64,000 bases of DNA from Mesorhabditis belari (taxonomy: Eukaryota; Nematoda; Chromadorea; Rhabditida; Rhabditidae), in the NCBI GenBank assembly GCA_958450365.1, contig CAUEEP010000145.1:124001-188000 (forward strand), in the 5' to 3' direction. Below, piece after piece: positions 43,742 through 54,371 of the stretch (the first letter of the stretch is position 1; each line of letters starts with the position of its first letter). The notes below the pieces were generated by a model. It had not been told where the DNA came from and did no database searches. It saw nothing but the letters and a program-made list of their open reading frames with translations. Made by a program: the position numbers and the translations under genes.

Positions 43742-44854
43742 TACCGTAAATACTGTAATTGGACCCCATGGGGTACTATTTTTCCCTCCCCCTCTAGGGT
43801 GGGGCACTATTAGAGGGTGGGTCACTATTTTACACCACTATTCAAGTTACCAAATCAGGATACATTCAAATAATTTTTTCAAAAGCAAACTTTTTCTTTA
43901 GTTTTTATTGGTTTTAACCATTTGAAAATTTAACAGCAAAACGGAACAAAAACAACTAACAAGCGAAATCAATAGAAACATCTGAATCAATGAATTCATC
44001 ATTTTCTTGATCATCAATTCCTCGATGTCCTTGAAATCCCGTCGATGCGAGCGGCCCCAAGAGGTCCTCGATTTCCGTCTCTGTCCGATTTCCATCTCTG
44101 ATCTCTAACACCAACTTCTTTGGCTCCAACCGCTTCGATGCACTTGCTCGTCGAAGCATCCAGCCAAAACGCCGTCTCATCGCAAGCAACAATGTGCTTG
44201 TAATCGCCTTCTTTGATTGTCTTGTTCAGCCTCAGAATGTGCTCGACGATGGCCTTCTCAAATTTGCTCGGCAGCTTTTGACAAGTTGTTGTTGATGGCC
44301 TCAAAGAAAGTTGGTGGCGCCTCAAGAACGACTCCATCCAGCCATGGCTTCTTTTGAAAGAAATTTCAGCTTTTTCGAATCGATTAGCCGCTTCATTCCA
44401 GATAATCCGGCGTGTCACTCGTTTCTTCTCGGCTCGACGATCCCGTATCCATTCAGCCAAACCGATATCAATCCCCTCCGAGTTCAAGTGGCTTCTAAGT
44501 GGTTCAAGTCTTCTAAGTGGGCCAATCTTTATGATTTTGGTGTTACTTTGTTGCACTTGTTGAGATCTACAATCATAAAGACTGGCCCACTTAGAAGAAA
44601 GTTATGGCGAGCTGCGCAAAAATTTGGCGCAAAGTAGCCACCCCAAATTTAAAAACAACAAATTTATGGGATAAAATTAAAAATACAAACGATTTCTGAA
44701 AATACATGAAAATTTTCCGCTTTAAAAGAGTTGTTTGTAATTACGCGTTAGGTGGGGTGGGGTACTATTAGAGGGGTGGGGTATTATTTTTTCCCTCCCC
44801 CTCTAGGGTGGGGGTACTATTAGAGGGTGGGGTCCAATTACAGTATTTACGGTA
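43742..44854 (-). mobile_element. pogo-family transposon
   Basis: 1113 bp with inverted ends TACCGTAAATACTGTAATTG and complement, followed inside by CCCTCCCCCTCTAGGGTGGG at both sides. Encodes the transposase piece at 44014-44556. Its ends resemble those of the non-coding elements at 14206, 18246 and 30415, so it or a relative may have supplied their transposase. Confidence 0.9.
44014..44556 (-). CDS. pogo/Tigger-type transposase, N-terminal part
   Basis: A 180-codon frame. Residues about 25-100 contain LAEWIRDRRAEKKRVTRRII and SHGWMESFLRRHQLSLRPST, which is the CENP-B-type helix-turn-helix of pogo transposases. IVACDETAFWLDAST near 130-145 is the first catalytic Asp region of the DDE domain. 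After about 175 the frame is lost, so the rest of the DDE domain is missing or scrambled and the element cannot move by itself. Confidence 0.8.
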   Translation of the reverse strand: MQQSNTKIIKIGPLRRLEPLRSHLNSEGIDIGLAEWIRDRRAEKKRVTRRIIWNEAANRFEKAEISFKRSHGWMESFLRRHQLSLRPSTTTCQKLPSKFEKAIVEHILRLNKTIKEGDYKHIVACDETAFWLDASTSKCIEAVGAKEVGVRDQRWKSDRDGNRGPLGAARIDGISRTSRN

Positions 44855-45198
44855 GGTTTAGGCTCGTTTGTACAAATCTAATGTTAAAAAGAAAAAACAC
44901 ATATACTTGAACAAGTTTAAGTCACTTTTTCAGTAATCCAGTGATTTCTTCATGATTTTTTCCTAAACCGATTTTGGCAGCGCTAAAGCTTCAAACTCAA
45001 AAGTCTCCAAAAATATTGAACACTCTGTATTATCTTTTGTAAGCTTTATTTCAAGCATCAATCATTACAGTAAAGATTCAGTAGAAGAAATGATTCTCAC
45101 AAAATGCGACTAGAAGCGATCGTTTTTAGCTGAGGAAGTGACTAGATCACAGGAAGTCTATATGAATTCTTTGTTGAAAATCTATGGGAGCTTTTCCT
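44855..45198. other. Intergenic, nothing recognised
   Basis: Between the pogo element and the 3' end of the gene at 45199-45597. No feature seen. Confidence 0.4.
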
Positions 45199-45597
45199 TC
45201 AACAATCTTCATTATTACGTCCGTCTTGAATTAACCAGCATACTAAAACTTTAAAGTACTGTCATTCTTTTAGAATCTTTCAGAATACAGCCAAATTGTG
45301 CTCCAAATAAATTGGTACATCGTTCATAAAACAGAGCTTTGAAAATTCAAAACTCACTAACAAAAGGCCAGCAACATGGACTCAGGATAAACACGATAAT
45401 AATGAATAATTTGCCAGTTTGCGATTGTTTGACTGTTTGGACTGAAAGATATCAAAATAGTCTAGTATTGGATCTTGAATGTGAAATTTGAAAAACTTTG
45501 GTAATGGTTCATTGAATCTAATTGTAAATTGACCTGCATTTTCAAGAAATGTACTTCGATTTTCGGTCACAACCCGATCCGGAGGAAAGTGATCCAT
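45199..45597 (-). CDS. Small membrane protein Q1, probably frame-disrupted
   Basis: A 71-codon frame starts at 45597 (MDHFPPDRVVTENRSTFLEN...). A second frame that overlaps its end reads QSQTGKLFIIIVFILSPCCW then PFV up to a GTGAGT donor at 45358, then exon 45242-45199 reads CWLIQDGRNNEDC and stop. The membrane segment and tail align with Q2 and Q3 (LSPCCWPF is identical in Q3). In Q2 the first exon ends AGATCCAATACAG|GTCAGT. Here the similar AGATCCAATACTAG has no donor, so the hydrophilic part and the anchor are in different frames. Possibly a pseudogene. A GATA-type site (CTTATCTC) lies 55-70 bp upstream of the start. Confidence 0.45.
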
Positions 45598-45971
45598 TTA
45601 AAGATTATAAAGTTAAAATAAAAGAAAAGTTCAATGTTACGTCGATTTTGGACTTCTTATCTCTAGAGTTGACTGAAAGTGACCGTTTTTTGGCAACTTA
45701 AGGTCTAATCTTGAATTTTAATGACGTATCTTTCCCAAGTTGAGTATCAAAATTGGAAAGAATATATAAGAATATAGATTAGATACATTGGAATATACAT
45801 TGGAAATGTAAAAACTTTCTATTTTCAGTTCTATTGACTGAAACCAGTACCGATTTCAATTAATTTGAATAGATTCACAATCAAGGTGCTCTAGCCTTAC
45901 AAGGAAATGGCTGAGACTCGAGGAGAGAGCTCTTAATGACCCAAATGTTCAAAGTTCTGGTCGTTCATCAC

Positions 45972-46042
45972 CATGGCCGACTGACTAAGAGCCCTACATC
46001 TTAGTCGGGAGGTCAGGGTTTCAATCCCGCGGCTAGGTTCTT
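45972..46042 (+). repeat. tRNA-like repeat, copy 1
   Basis: ATGGCCGACTGACTAAGAGC ... CAGGGTTTCAATCCCGCGGC; repeated at 46294-46365 with the same central CTACATCTTAGTCGGGAG. Similar to Leu/Ser tRNA A-box sequence but without a pairing acceptor stem. Confidence 0.55.
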
Positions 46043-46178
46043 TTCCCCATAAATAAGACTGAAAAAGTCAACAAAAGCAAAGCTAAAGCATCTTTAAATA
46101 TAAACCAGATGATTTTTTTATCTAGTTAATCAAAATTGTGGACATAAACCTAATTTGGTCTATAGCTTGTCTTTTCAG

Positions 46179-46271
46179 GGTCTATCCGGCCATCTAACTG
46201 GCGGAGAGGGTCGTCATGGTGTCATCTTCGACAAAACTAGAAACATTATTTCAATCATTGTGAAATTTTGA
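46179..46271 (+). other. Exon-like segment with 3' end signals
   Basis: After TTTTCAG, 31 codons read GLSGHLTGGEGRHGVIFDKT then RNIISIIVKF and TGA, with AATAAA about 13 bp later. It sits between the two tRNA-like repeats. No upstream exon was found and the protein is unrecognised. Confidence 0.3.
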
Positions 46272-46293
46272 GTGATTTTAAATAAAATAACAT

Positions 46294-46365
46294 CATGGTC
46301 GACTGGCTAAGAGCCCTACATCTTAGTCGGGAGATCAGGGGTTCCTCCCGCTGGCTAGATCCTTG
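46294..46365 (+). repeat. tRNA-like repeat, copy 2
   Basis: Second copy of 45972-46042 with about 85% of the bases shared over 65 bp. Confidence 0.55.
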
Positions 46366-47247
46366 TTTACTTTTTTTCATATATATATATATGGGTTTTC
46401 TTCCTATTTTAGGGCTTAAGGGTTGTGCTTTTGTATTGTTTGTAATACATTATTTGTGTGAATAAAAATGTGTTTTTTATTCCTTTGTTAGAAGAGTGTG
46501 GCGAATTGCCACTGCTCTGCAGTTAGTCAAAAATTCAATGCACAAGTTAAAATTCAAAGTTGATGAATAAACTACCGTAATCAGCCACTAGAAGATATTC
46601 AGTTGTCCGTTTGACGTAACTTGTGTACTTGAAAACCCATTATTTAAGCTTTGTTTTGAGTCGGTTGTGTGCGCTCTTTTTTATTCATCCCTTGTTTCTC
46701 ACGCCAGTGTTGAAGTAATTTTGATAGTGCCAGGTTGCTCCAGTTTGAGCGAATTTTGCCCTAATAAGGGAAAGTTTTGATAAATTGTGCGTTTTCAAGA
46801 CATCTACCATTGAACCACACCGAGACACGGTCTCACAAAAAGTTATAAAGATCAAAGTATAAATATATTTCTTACAACAAGATTGATAAATCTTCAACGC
46901 GTTGCTTTTAGAGTAGGATGATAAAATGTAGCTGTATCATTGTTATCACCGTCAATTAGAATGTATACAATAGATACAATGGTTGTTTCAACTATAGAAT
47001 GAATACAATAAATACAATGGACTATCAAAAGTGAGAAAAAGTCAATACGAGTCGAGTAAATGCCTCCATTGAATGCTTTCTAATTAAAAGCTTTCTTGTT
47101 CTTTGCAAGCTTTATTTGGAAGCTTATATTAAAGATGTATTAGAGTCGAGAAGTGATTAACTATCACAAAAAAAGCTGTACAGACTGAGAAAGTAACTAA
47201 AGAAATTCTTTATTAGAACATATAAAGATTTGCTTTATAGGCTTGTA
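46366..47247. other. Intergenic, nothing coding recognised
   Basis: Short (AT)n near 46380 and two copies of an AATA(G/A)ATACAATGG word near 46966-47015. No gene seen. Confidence 0.4.
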
Positions 47248-48124
47248 TCATGAACCATCATCATTGTCATGACTATGACAATAAGCAATTATACCGCAGA
47301 CTGAAATTTCGGTGTTAATTTTGTCTATGGTGTTACAAGAATGCATTAATATCAGATTTAAAAGTTTGAAACCCACCAATACACGGGAGAAGGGGAAGGC
47401 AAAGAACGAGGATAAAGCAATGAAGCAATAACTTACAAACATCTGCCAGCACTTCCAAAAAACATCCACCTACAGGCAAGAGTATATCGGCTGAAAGATA
47501 GCAAAAGATTTAAAAGAAGAAAGATACCAAAGGTGAAGCTGAAGTGATTACTACTGTATCTTGTACTTGAAAATAATCAGTTCAATCTAAAGTAATTTCA
47601 AGAGTGTGCTATTTCAAGAGCTATCCAGCTTTCTAGTTCTCCCGGTTCGATTTGGTTACCGGATCACTATGCAACCGTTCAACTGTCCTGTCTAACTATT
47701 TCTGTATCAAAAACAACAACCAACAAGTCCTGTACAACTGTCTAACCGTGCCGATTCGTTTCAAGCGGACCAATCATTCATTGGACTCAGAAAAACGGTG
47801 GTTTACTAGGCCAAGGATTTAGGCCCGGTGAATTTATCTGGTCCGACTCGGTCCAAAATACCGTGAAACGAATTTAACTGGATTTCCGACCGTATAACTC
47901 TGATGTCAACGTTACTGACCTGTATTGGATCTTCTTTTCTTGGGCTGAAGCCAGTCTTCAACAATGGTGTCAACGTCTATCACACTTCTTGCTTGTGAAG
48001 GTGGGTGAGTGACCAAATGCACATTTCCATTTAGATCAATGGAGTAAGCTGTAGGGCGTAGCATTAATGATGCAGCGTCTAATTGAAGCTCATTGTCAGA
48101 CAACGTCCCACAATTAGATTCCAT
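47248..48124 (-). CDS. Small membrane protein Q2
   Basis: Three exons: 48124-47920, 47490-47377, 47300-47248, phases 1 and 1, 123 residues. Residues 1-68 are soluble, with acidic DVDTIVEDWLQ and a basic PKKRRSN. Then DILLPVGGCFLEVLADV leads into a membrane segment CKLLLHCFILVLCLPLLPCI, and a Cys/His/Asp-rich tail YCHSHDNDDGS ends the protein. There is no signal peptide, so it is likely a tail-anchored type. Q1 and Q3 share the anchor and acidic tail. The upstream block 48130-48370 contains CTTATCTCC (GATA type on the gene strand) about 80 bp from the start and resembles the blocks at 45600-45840 and 43185-43390. Function unknown. Confidence 0.6.
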
Positions 48125-48149
48125 AAATATTAGAGAACAAGGTTCGCTT

Positions 48150-48370
48150 TTTAAAAGTTTCTAAAATAGAAATTTCAATGTTACAACGATTTTTAATAAT
48201 TTCTTATCTCCAGGGTTGACTGGTGGGACGTCAGATTTCAGCCTTCTTAACCTGTAATCTCTGACGTTTGACAAAGCGACTTCTCAAGTTTAATCAGCAT
48301 GGGAATTATGGGAATTCTCAAATTCTAAACTTGTTGCCCGGATGTTATATAGAAATCGTGATGATGCATA
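48150..48370 (-). promoter_or_regulatory. Shared upstream block of the Q family
   Basis: AATTTCAATGTTACAACGAT, then TTCTTATCTCCAG, GTTGACTG and CTTCTCAAGTT recur in the same order at 45630-45840 and 43185-43330, each just upstream of a family member start. On the gene strand this gives GAGATAAGAA, a GATA-factor site typical of intestinal nematode promoters. Confidence 0.5.
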
Positions 48371-48523
48371 CTTTAATTCTCATTGAATGTTGAAAATCTT
48401 TTCTCACTTTTCATCTTGACGTATTTGAATAACTGGACCGCTTGTGAATCATGTGAAATTTTAAAAGCTTTATTCTAAATATCAGGCATTACATTGGGAA
48501 AATACATTTCTTTGTTGGAGAGT

Positions 48524-48790
48524 CTAAAAGAATCGACACGTCCCTCCAGTATCATCATTATGACAAGCGTAATGAACTAGCCAGATGGCTAAAACGTGGT
48601 GTTAGTCTTGTTAATGAGTTCAAGTGTTGATTAGTTCTTGGTTTCTTTCAAAAATCACTCAAAAACCTTTAAAATTCGAAACTCACCAAGAAAAGGCCAG
48701 CAACATGGGCTAAGGACAAGTATAATAATAATAAATATTCTACAGCTTTGCGATTGTGGCGAAATGTGGAATAAGACATTGCTACAACAT
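48524..48790 (-). CDS. Small membrane protein Q3, 3' part
   Basis: Exon from about 48790 to 48687 reads QSQSCRIFIIIILVLSPCCW then PFL, ending in phase 1 at a GTGAGT donor. Exon 48588-48524 reads IWLVHYACHNDDTGGTCRFF and stop. It aligns with Q1 (QSQTGKLFIIIVFILSPCCW). First exon not found; may be a fragment or use an upstream exon in 48800-49300. Confidence 0.45.
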
Positions 48791-49378
48791 ATGCTGCAAG
48801 CCTGCGATCGCCGATAGCCACTCCGATGATTGATATCTTAAAAGTTCTACTGTAGGATCAAAAATTTAGGTAGTTAACGATAAGCTCTTGTTCGGAAAAG
48901 AGTTGGTGTTCGGAAAACCCTGCTAGAACAATACAAAACCGAACTGCGGATGTTTATTAGAGTCTAACAGCCTGCTAATTTCTTTTCAAGCTTGTTGAAA
49001 ATCTTTTAAGATTATTTTTTTGCCTCTTTTAATCATGTTACAATACTTTAGAACGTTACTTGCCTCAAGCAAGTTCAGAGAAGTCCAGTTTTTCAGTGAA
49101 TCAGTAGTTTGGCTATTAGAATATTAGAATTTCAATTAAATAAGTGAATATCTATCTTGAAAGCAAGATGTTTTGTTAATTACGATTATTAAACACTTTA
49201 ACCAACCCAGCACTCCAACCGTTCTCGGTTGTTCTCGTCTCGGTGCTCGAATAACGCTCACATGATTCAAGTGCCCGGATGAGGTCTCGCGTTGGGCTGC
49301 CTAGATTTCTTTTTTGAATAAAACACAAAGAAATATTGTGTTTCCATTTAGCACAAAATAGATTTCAGACAGTTTAGT
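48791..49378. other. Intergenic, nothing recognised
   Basis: Holds no visible exon. Missing downstream exons of P3 and the missing first exon of Q3 were sought here without success. Confidence 0.4.
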
Positions 49379-50176
49379 TTAAAGTCTGACTTCTCTTTCC
49401 CTTTGCAGTGCCCTTTCGAGACGTTTCCTTCGCGCCATTTCTACTCGAAGAGCTGCTTGAAGAGCTTGCGGGTCCAAATTGTCAGCTCTTGGCTGAAAAA
49501 GGAATAAAATATAAAACAGAATATAAAGAAAATAAGTTTGAGCCTTTCGATCAAGGGAATGGCTTTAGAATCAAGTAGAGAAAATGAATCTGATAATAAC
49601 ATTTAGGTCAAACCAAACTAGCCATTGCCAGGACCATACCAGACATCATTGTAAGCAATTATGGACAGCTAGGTAAGTGCTTGGCCTAGTTATGTTTTTA
49701 AGTTAGTTATAAGCTAACAAACTGATCTACTAGTAGTAAGGGAAATAGAAAGGGTAATTGTTGGCAATTAAAAATTCATGCAATCATTTTCCTGCTATTC
49801 CCACAATCTAGCAATAAGCTACGTACAATAGCTAGAAGATTAATAAAAAAAACGTATATTAGGATCTGGAATTAGATTAGAATACTAATACTAATTAGAG
49901 AACTGGAAAAAGAGCAGTAAAAATAACCGGAAATACCTTAAAATGTTATGGCTAAATGCTTGTCATTGATAACTTTGATAACTTTACCTCATCAGTCTCA
50001 TCTTCGACGTATGCTAGAGGTGGTTTATTCTTCGCAAAAGATGAAGTACTAACTGAAAAATGCTAAAAAAATTCAATAAATTCATAAAATTCAAAGTTAA
50101 CAAAGTTTAAAACATTTAAAATCTAAAATTCCTGAAACGAACCAAAGTCTGGGTACGCTGGTGGAGGCCTGCTCAT
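49379..50176 (-). CDS. P3: truncated member of the PPxY family
   Basis: Three exons: 50176-50143, 50052-49988, 49492-49379; phases 1 and 0 as in P1 and P2. 70 residues. MSRPPPAYPDF carries the N-terminal PPxY. The second motif is altered (KPPLAYVEDE, spacing PPLAY). The helix exon (LDPQALQAALRVEMARRKRL then ERALQREREVRL) ends in a stop where P1 and P2 have a splice donor. Hence there is no membrane anchor. Either a soluble variant or a decaying copy. Confidence 0.65.
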
Positions 50177-50422
50177 CCTTCAGAAGATTCAAAAAACTCA
50201 ATATTGACCAAAAATACGATTTTTCGAAGTAATAAAAATTTTGTTGATGTTTTCCGTCCAGCAATCACACGGTTCCTCTTTTAAAAAAGGCAATTTCCTT
50301 ATCACGAAAAATTCCCCAAAATTTTTCCATCTTCCTCACCTTTCTCTCATCATAAAAAGATAAAGAAGTTTAGATTATTTTGAAATTTCTAAATTGGATT
50401 TTTGAGAAAATCCGGATCAGAA

Positions 50423-50778
50423 ATGGTGACTGTTCACAAATTTTCATTGAAAGGCATGACAGTGGTTGATCACTCTTTGGAGTTGACTATTTCTGACAAA
50501 GAACTCTGTTCAGATTCAAGATTGCAAAAACTATGATGGAGAATAGATCTATCCAATGAAAAGACAGATTAATAGGCAAGTAAATTAGTTATTTGTTGAG
50601 CAAGTTGCAGTTTTTAATGCTTTAATTGCATTTAATTGCGAGATCTGTTCCGCAATCTTGGCTCAGGATATTCCTCGTCACTCAAAAAGTGTCTGCAACC
50701 AAAGGCTTCCTGAACAATGGCTTTGCAAAGAACTTTGCTCGAATGCTAAAGGTGGTGAAACACCATTGTTATCGCTTT
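50423..50778 (+). other. Two exon-like segments, possible C2HC zinc-binding
   Basis: An ATG at 50423 opens 38 codons (MVTVHKFSLKGMTVVDHSLE...). After TTGCAG at 50611 another segment reads FNCEICSAILAQDIPRHSKS then VCNQRLPEQWLCKELC and stops at about 50782. C-x2-C-x10-H-x4-C is close to a C2HC zinc finger. The two could not be joined with confidence. The start is 250 bp from that of P3 on the other strand. Confidence 0.3.
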
Positions 50779-50782
50779 ATTA

Positions 50783-51553
50783 ATGATGAGTTGATCTTTT
50801 GGAGAACATGGCCTCACTATTAGGTTGACCGAGTGCTTGATCTGATCGTCTGATTATTTTGATTTGGACCAGAGTCTCACCAGCTGCTAAATTTAAGCTA
50901 AATTTTTGGGTTCACCAAACGTTCTTGGCAAATCTCGAGTTTTGCTGAACACCTTGGAGAATATTTAGCAGTGCTGCCAGCTCCGAAAAACACTTATAGC
51001 TCTGCTCTGAACAAGATATCAAAAAACTGATCACAGATTCGCAGCAGAATATTCAGTTTAGAAGCAAGAAAACTCAATTTTCTTAAATTAAGCAAAAACT
51101 ATGATAGAAAATAGACATTAATTGGAATGAAAAATTGGAGATATTCATTTTTGCTGAGTCTACCAAATGGAACTTGAGTTTAACTAGTCTCAACCTTTAG
51201 AGAAACTCAGAAACAAGAAACTAAACTAGAAGAGCTTTTTGTCGGCTCCACTATACCCAAATCCCTGGCTCCAACTTTTACTCCAAATTTGGCTGCATTT
51301 TTGCTACAAATTCCACACTCGCTCTCACAGAAATTTCATTTACTTGTCACTTTTGTTTTAATGTCATTCACAAGTGCTTTTCTGCTTTTTGACCATTTCT
51401 TGGAAAAGAAAAGACGAAATTGCAGTGTTTAATCACCGTTTCTCAGTGTCCACCAGGTTTTTATTGTTCTGATTAGAAAATTTTGAAGCATATTCGTTAT
51501 TCGAATTCAAAAGAATCAAAAAAAGAATCCAAAAGAAATTCTTTCGCCAGAAA
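50783..51553. other. Intergenic, nothing recognised
   Basis: A short stretch near 51055-51110 (AAACTATGAT...GAATAGA) repeats 50528-50555. No gene seen. Confidence 0.4.
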
Positions 51554-53660
51554 ATGCCCGCAATTTTTCGAGGAAAATTTCACTTTTCCATTGCCATTGC
51601 ATTGCCCACATTCCAGCCTCGTTTTTACTCTAAGTAAGTCTTAAACCAATTTATTAACTTTTTCATTGTTCTCTGTCAACAGAAAATTTTTAGAACAAAG
51701 CCATGAGCAATGCATTCAAAGCACTGCAACATTTACGACAAAATCCTGGTCGTCGTCTCGACCAAGACGACTCCTGACCCACAATACGCTAGCCCTGCTC
51801 AATCACAGCAAAAGCAGTAAGCTTTGAATGAGTTTGTTTTTGATGAGATTTACTTTTGAGTCAATGCAAAGGCGCTGAAACTGGAAACTGGTAACTTTAT
51901 CTAACAGATTTTTATTTTCTTTCTTTTTCTTCAAGTTTCAATCAGTTTACAGACAGAGCTTTCTTTTTAATTCAGAATTTTGAGGAGCTTTTTATTGGTT
52001 GGCCCTTAGGGCGGGGTCGTTTCAAAAAAGCAAGCCAAGCCAGTCTAGCCGAAGCTAGCCAAGATAGCTAGCCAAGCCGAAGCCAAGCCGAGACCAAGCC
52101 GAAGCCAAACCGAGATCAAGCCGAGACCAAGCCGAAGCCAACCCGGAGCCAAGCCAAAGCCAAGCCGAAGCCAAGCCGAAGCCAACCCAAAGCCAAGCCG
52201 AGACCAACCCGAAGCCAAGCCAAAGCCAAGCCGAGACCAACCCGAAGCCGAGACCAACGCGAAGCCAACCCAAAGCCAAGCCGAGACCAAGCCGAAGCCA
52301 AGCCGAAGCTAAGCCGAAGCCAAACCGAAACTAAGCGGAAGCCAAGCCGAAGCCAAGCCGAAGCTAAGCGGCAGCCAAGCCGAAGCCAAGCCGAAGCCAA
52401 ACCGAAGCCCAGTCGAAGCCAAACCGAAGCCCAGTCGAAGCCCAGTCGAAGCCAATTGTTGGATTTGGGCTGAAACTTTGGCTTTGGCTTGGTTTAGCCG
52501 GGAGTTCACGGGAAATTGAGCAAAAATTATTGGGTTGGCCTTGTCTTGACCTGGCAAATCGACTTTGGGAACGGGACAGCCCTGCTTACGGTTGAGAAAA
52601 GAAAAAAGTGAAAAAACAAGAAATGAACTTTGTGTTTAGCTGGCTAGATTCAAAAGAGTGAAAAAGTGCTAAACTAGGTTTATTTTCTTAAGTTCTGCTT
52701 AAAAAACTAGCCTATTAATTCACGATTTTTGATTTTTCAGGAAGACTTGGTCGTACTTCAGCTGGTGAACCAATAAACCAAAGTGGACACGTTTGGGGCT
52801 CAATGAAGCGAGTTAGTGTTAGAAACTAGAATTTTAATAAAACATTTTATCTCTGTATTGAGAAATGCTTTGAAGTTGAAAATAAAATTCTAGAGAACAA
52901 CTGACACGACTGCAACAACTAGCAATGATTCCAGTATAGGCTATGCTATTGTTCCAGAAGTGAGTCGAACTGGAGAACGGGTTTGGTAAAAGCTTATATC
53001 AGTAAAATTTTGTTTGCAGAATCATGTTTCAAACGATGCAGCAGCTTTTATTCGAATTTCTTCAATTACGATCCCTCAAGATTCCTCAGATCAACCAGGG
53101 AGAATTGAGGACAATGGAATGGGAAATTCAACAGAAAATTTGGTGAGATTTAAAAGCTGGGAATGTAAAATGTGCAGTGATAAAGACATGACCTCAATCT
53201 GAAGTGAAAAGTTCTGAATCAAAGGAGAAATTCTTTGAAATCAACCTAACTGAACTTTAGGATTCTTTCCCTGTTAGTTGTACTTTTTGACAGTTGATAG
53301 TTGTACTTTTTACTTATGAAGAAACCTAAACTTACAAACAAACAAATCACTTTGTATTACTTCTTAAAAGCTTTGGAAGAAGTTAGTTTATAGCTTATAT
53401 TCAGGTGAGACAAAGAAAGAAGGCATCAAGACGCCAAACTAAACTAAAGGTGACCTTTTGTCTTGTTTTAAGGAAGTGAAATCATTTCAGCTTTTGTGGA
53501 TTCTCCTACTTGTTGTTCTAGCTGCACCGCCTCTTTTGAATTTCATTGCATATCTGGAGGTGCACAACGAGACTCGAGAAAGGTGAGTTTCTCATCAGGG
53601 AATTCTTTGAAATTAGATTTCAGCAGCGATTTGATTTCGAGGTGCAAACAGCCTGATTAA
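51554..53660 (+). CDS. Membrane protein with C-terminal anchor (or two adjacent genes)
   Basis: Exons 51554-51633, 51683-51816 and 52741-52811 or 52829, then 52894-52959, 53020-53142, 53491-53582 and 53624-53660. Phases agree throughout. The first three alone make 100 residues (MPAIFRGKFHFSIAIALPTF..., Arg/Ser-rich, mitochondrial-like start) with a TAG at 52827 and AATAAA just after. If the GTTAGT at 52812 is used, the frame continues into a Thr/Ser-rich part (RTTDTTATTSNDSSIGYAIV) and a membrane segment (LLWILLLVVLAAPPLLNFIA) and ends RCKQPD. The later exons have no in-frame start of their own, which favours one gene with alternative 3' ends. Not recognised. Confidence 0.5.
52023..52455. repeat. 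Satellite CCGAAGCCAAG in intron
   Basis: About 430 bp of 11-13 bp units (CCGAAGCCAAGC, CCGAGACCAAGC), within the long intron at 51817-52740. The Gly/Leu/Ala/Trp-rich minus frames across it are repeat artefacts. Confidence 0.95.
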
Positions 53661-53710
53661 GGGTATCTCAAAACTGCTAAAATTCTACTTGCGATAAGCC
53701 GTTTTCAAGA

Positions 53711-53888
53711 TACAGTCGAACCTCTCTATAACGAACCTCGATATAACGTAAACCTCTCTATAACGTAAGGCGTGACCGGTCCCGGCCGACGTTAAGCTAT
53801 ATAAAACGGCACTCTATATAACGTAAACCTCTATATAACGTAAGCTATAGCCGTCCCGTGAGTTACGTTATAGAGAGGTTCGACTGTA
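53711..53888. mobile_element. pogo-like MITE, family D
   Basis: TACAGTCGAACCTCTCTATA at left with its complement at right, many TATAACGTAA units and a GGTCCCGGCC core; 178 bp. Fits pogo/Tigger-type ends. Confidence 0.85.
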
Positions 53889-53945
53889 TAAGCCATTTAA
53901 GTTTCGACCAATTTTACCAAACAGCAAGCTAGCCTACTTAAAGCT

Positions 53946-54027
53946 TTGGCGCTGATCTCTGGATTCGAACCAGGGACAAAAGGTGTGTGGTGTTAGAACA
54001 CTATTGACTAGGCTAACGAGGCACACC
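53946..54027 (-). repeat. tRNA-like sequence
   Basis: On the minus strand TTAGCCTAGTCAATAGTG and TGGTTCGAATCC sit at A/B-box spacing with a T arm that pairs (CTGG...CCAG). The acceptor stem does not pair. Probable tRNA-derived repeat. Confidence 0.45.
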
Positions 54028-54029
54028 GA

Positions 54030-54155
54030 CTGGTCGGTGCCAAGGCTAGCTAGCTTGCTAGGGTAGGCTAGCTTGCTAGGGTAGGCTAGCTAACTGCTAG
54101 GGTAGGCTAGCTAACTGCTAGGGTAGGCTAGCTGACTGCTAGGGTAGGCCGGTTT
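54030..54155. repeat. Tandem repeat GGCTAGCTAACTGCTAGGGT
   Basis: Five units of 19-24 bp. Confidence 0.95.
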
Positions 54156-54371
54156 GGCGAAATTGGTTGACACTTAAAAGGCTTAGATTTCGAAAACGGC
54201 TTATGATAAATATGATTTGAAAGCAGCTTTGGGCTGTTTGCACCTCGGAATCAGATTGCTCCTGAAATCTAACTTCAAAGAGTCCCCTGATCAAATTCTA
54301 CAAACATTAGAGCACCTCCTCACTATCCAAATTTTAGCAAAAGTCACGCAAACGTTCAGCCACTCACCAAA

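Noticed and set aside
52045..52557. Minus-strand frames rich in Gly, Leu, Ala and Trp
   Set aside because: They translate the CCGAAGCCAAG satellite in an intron.
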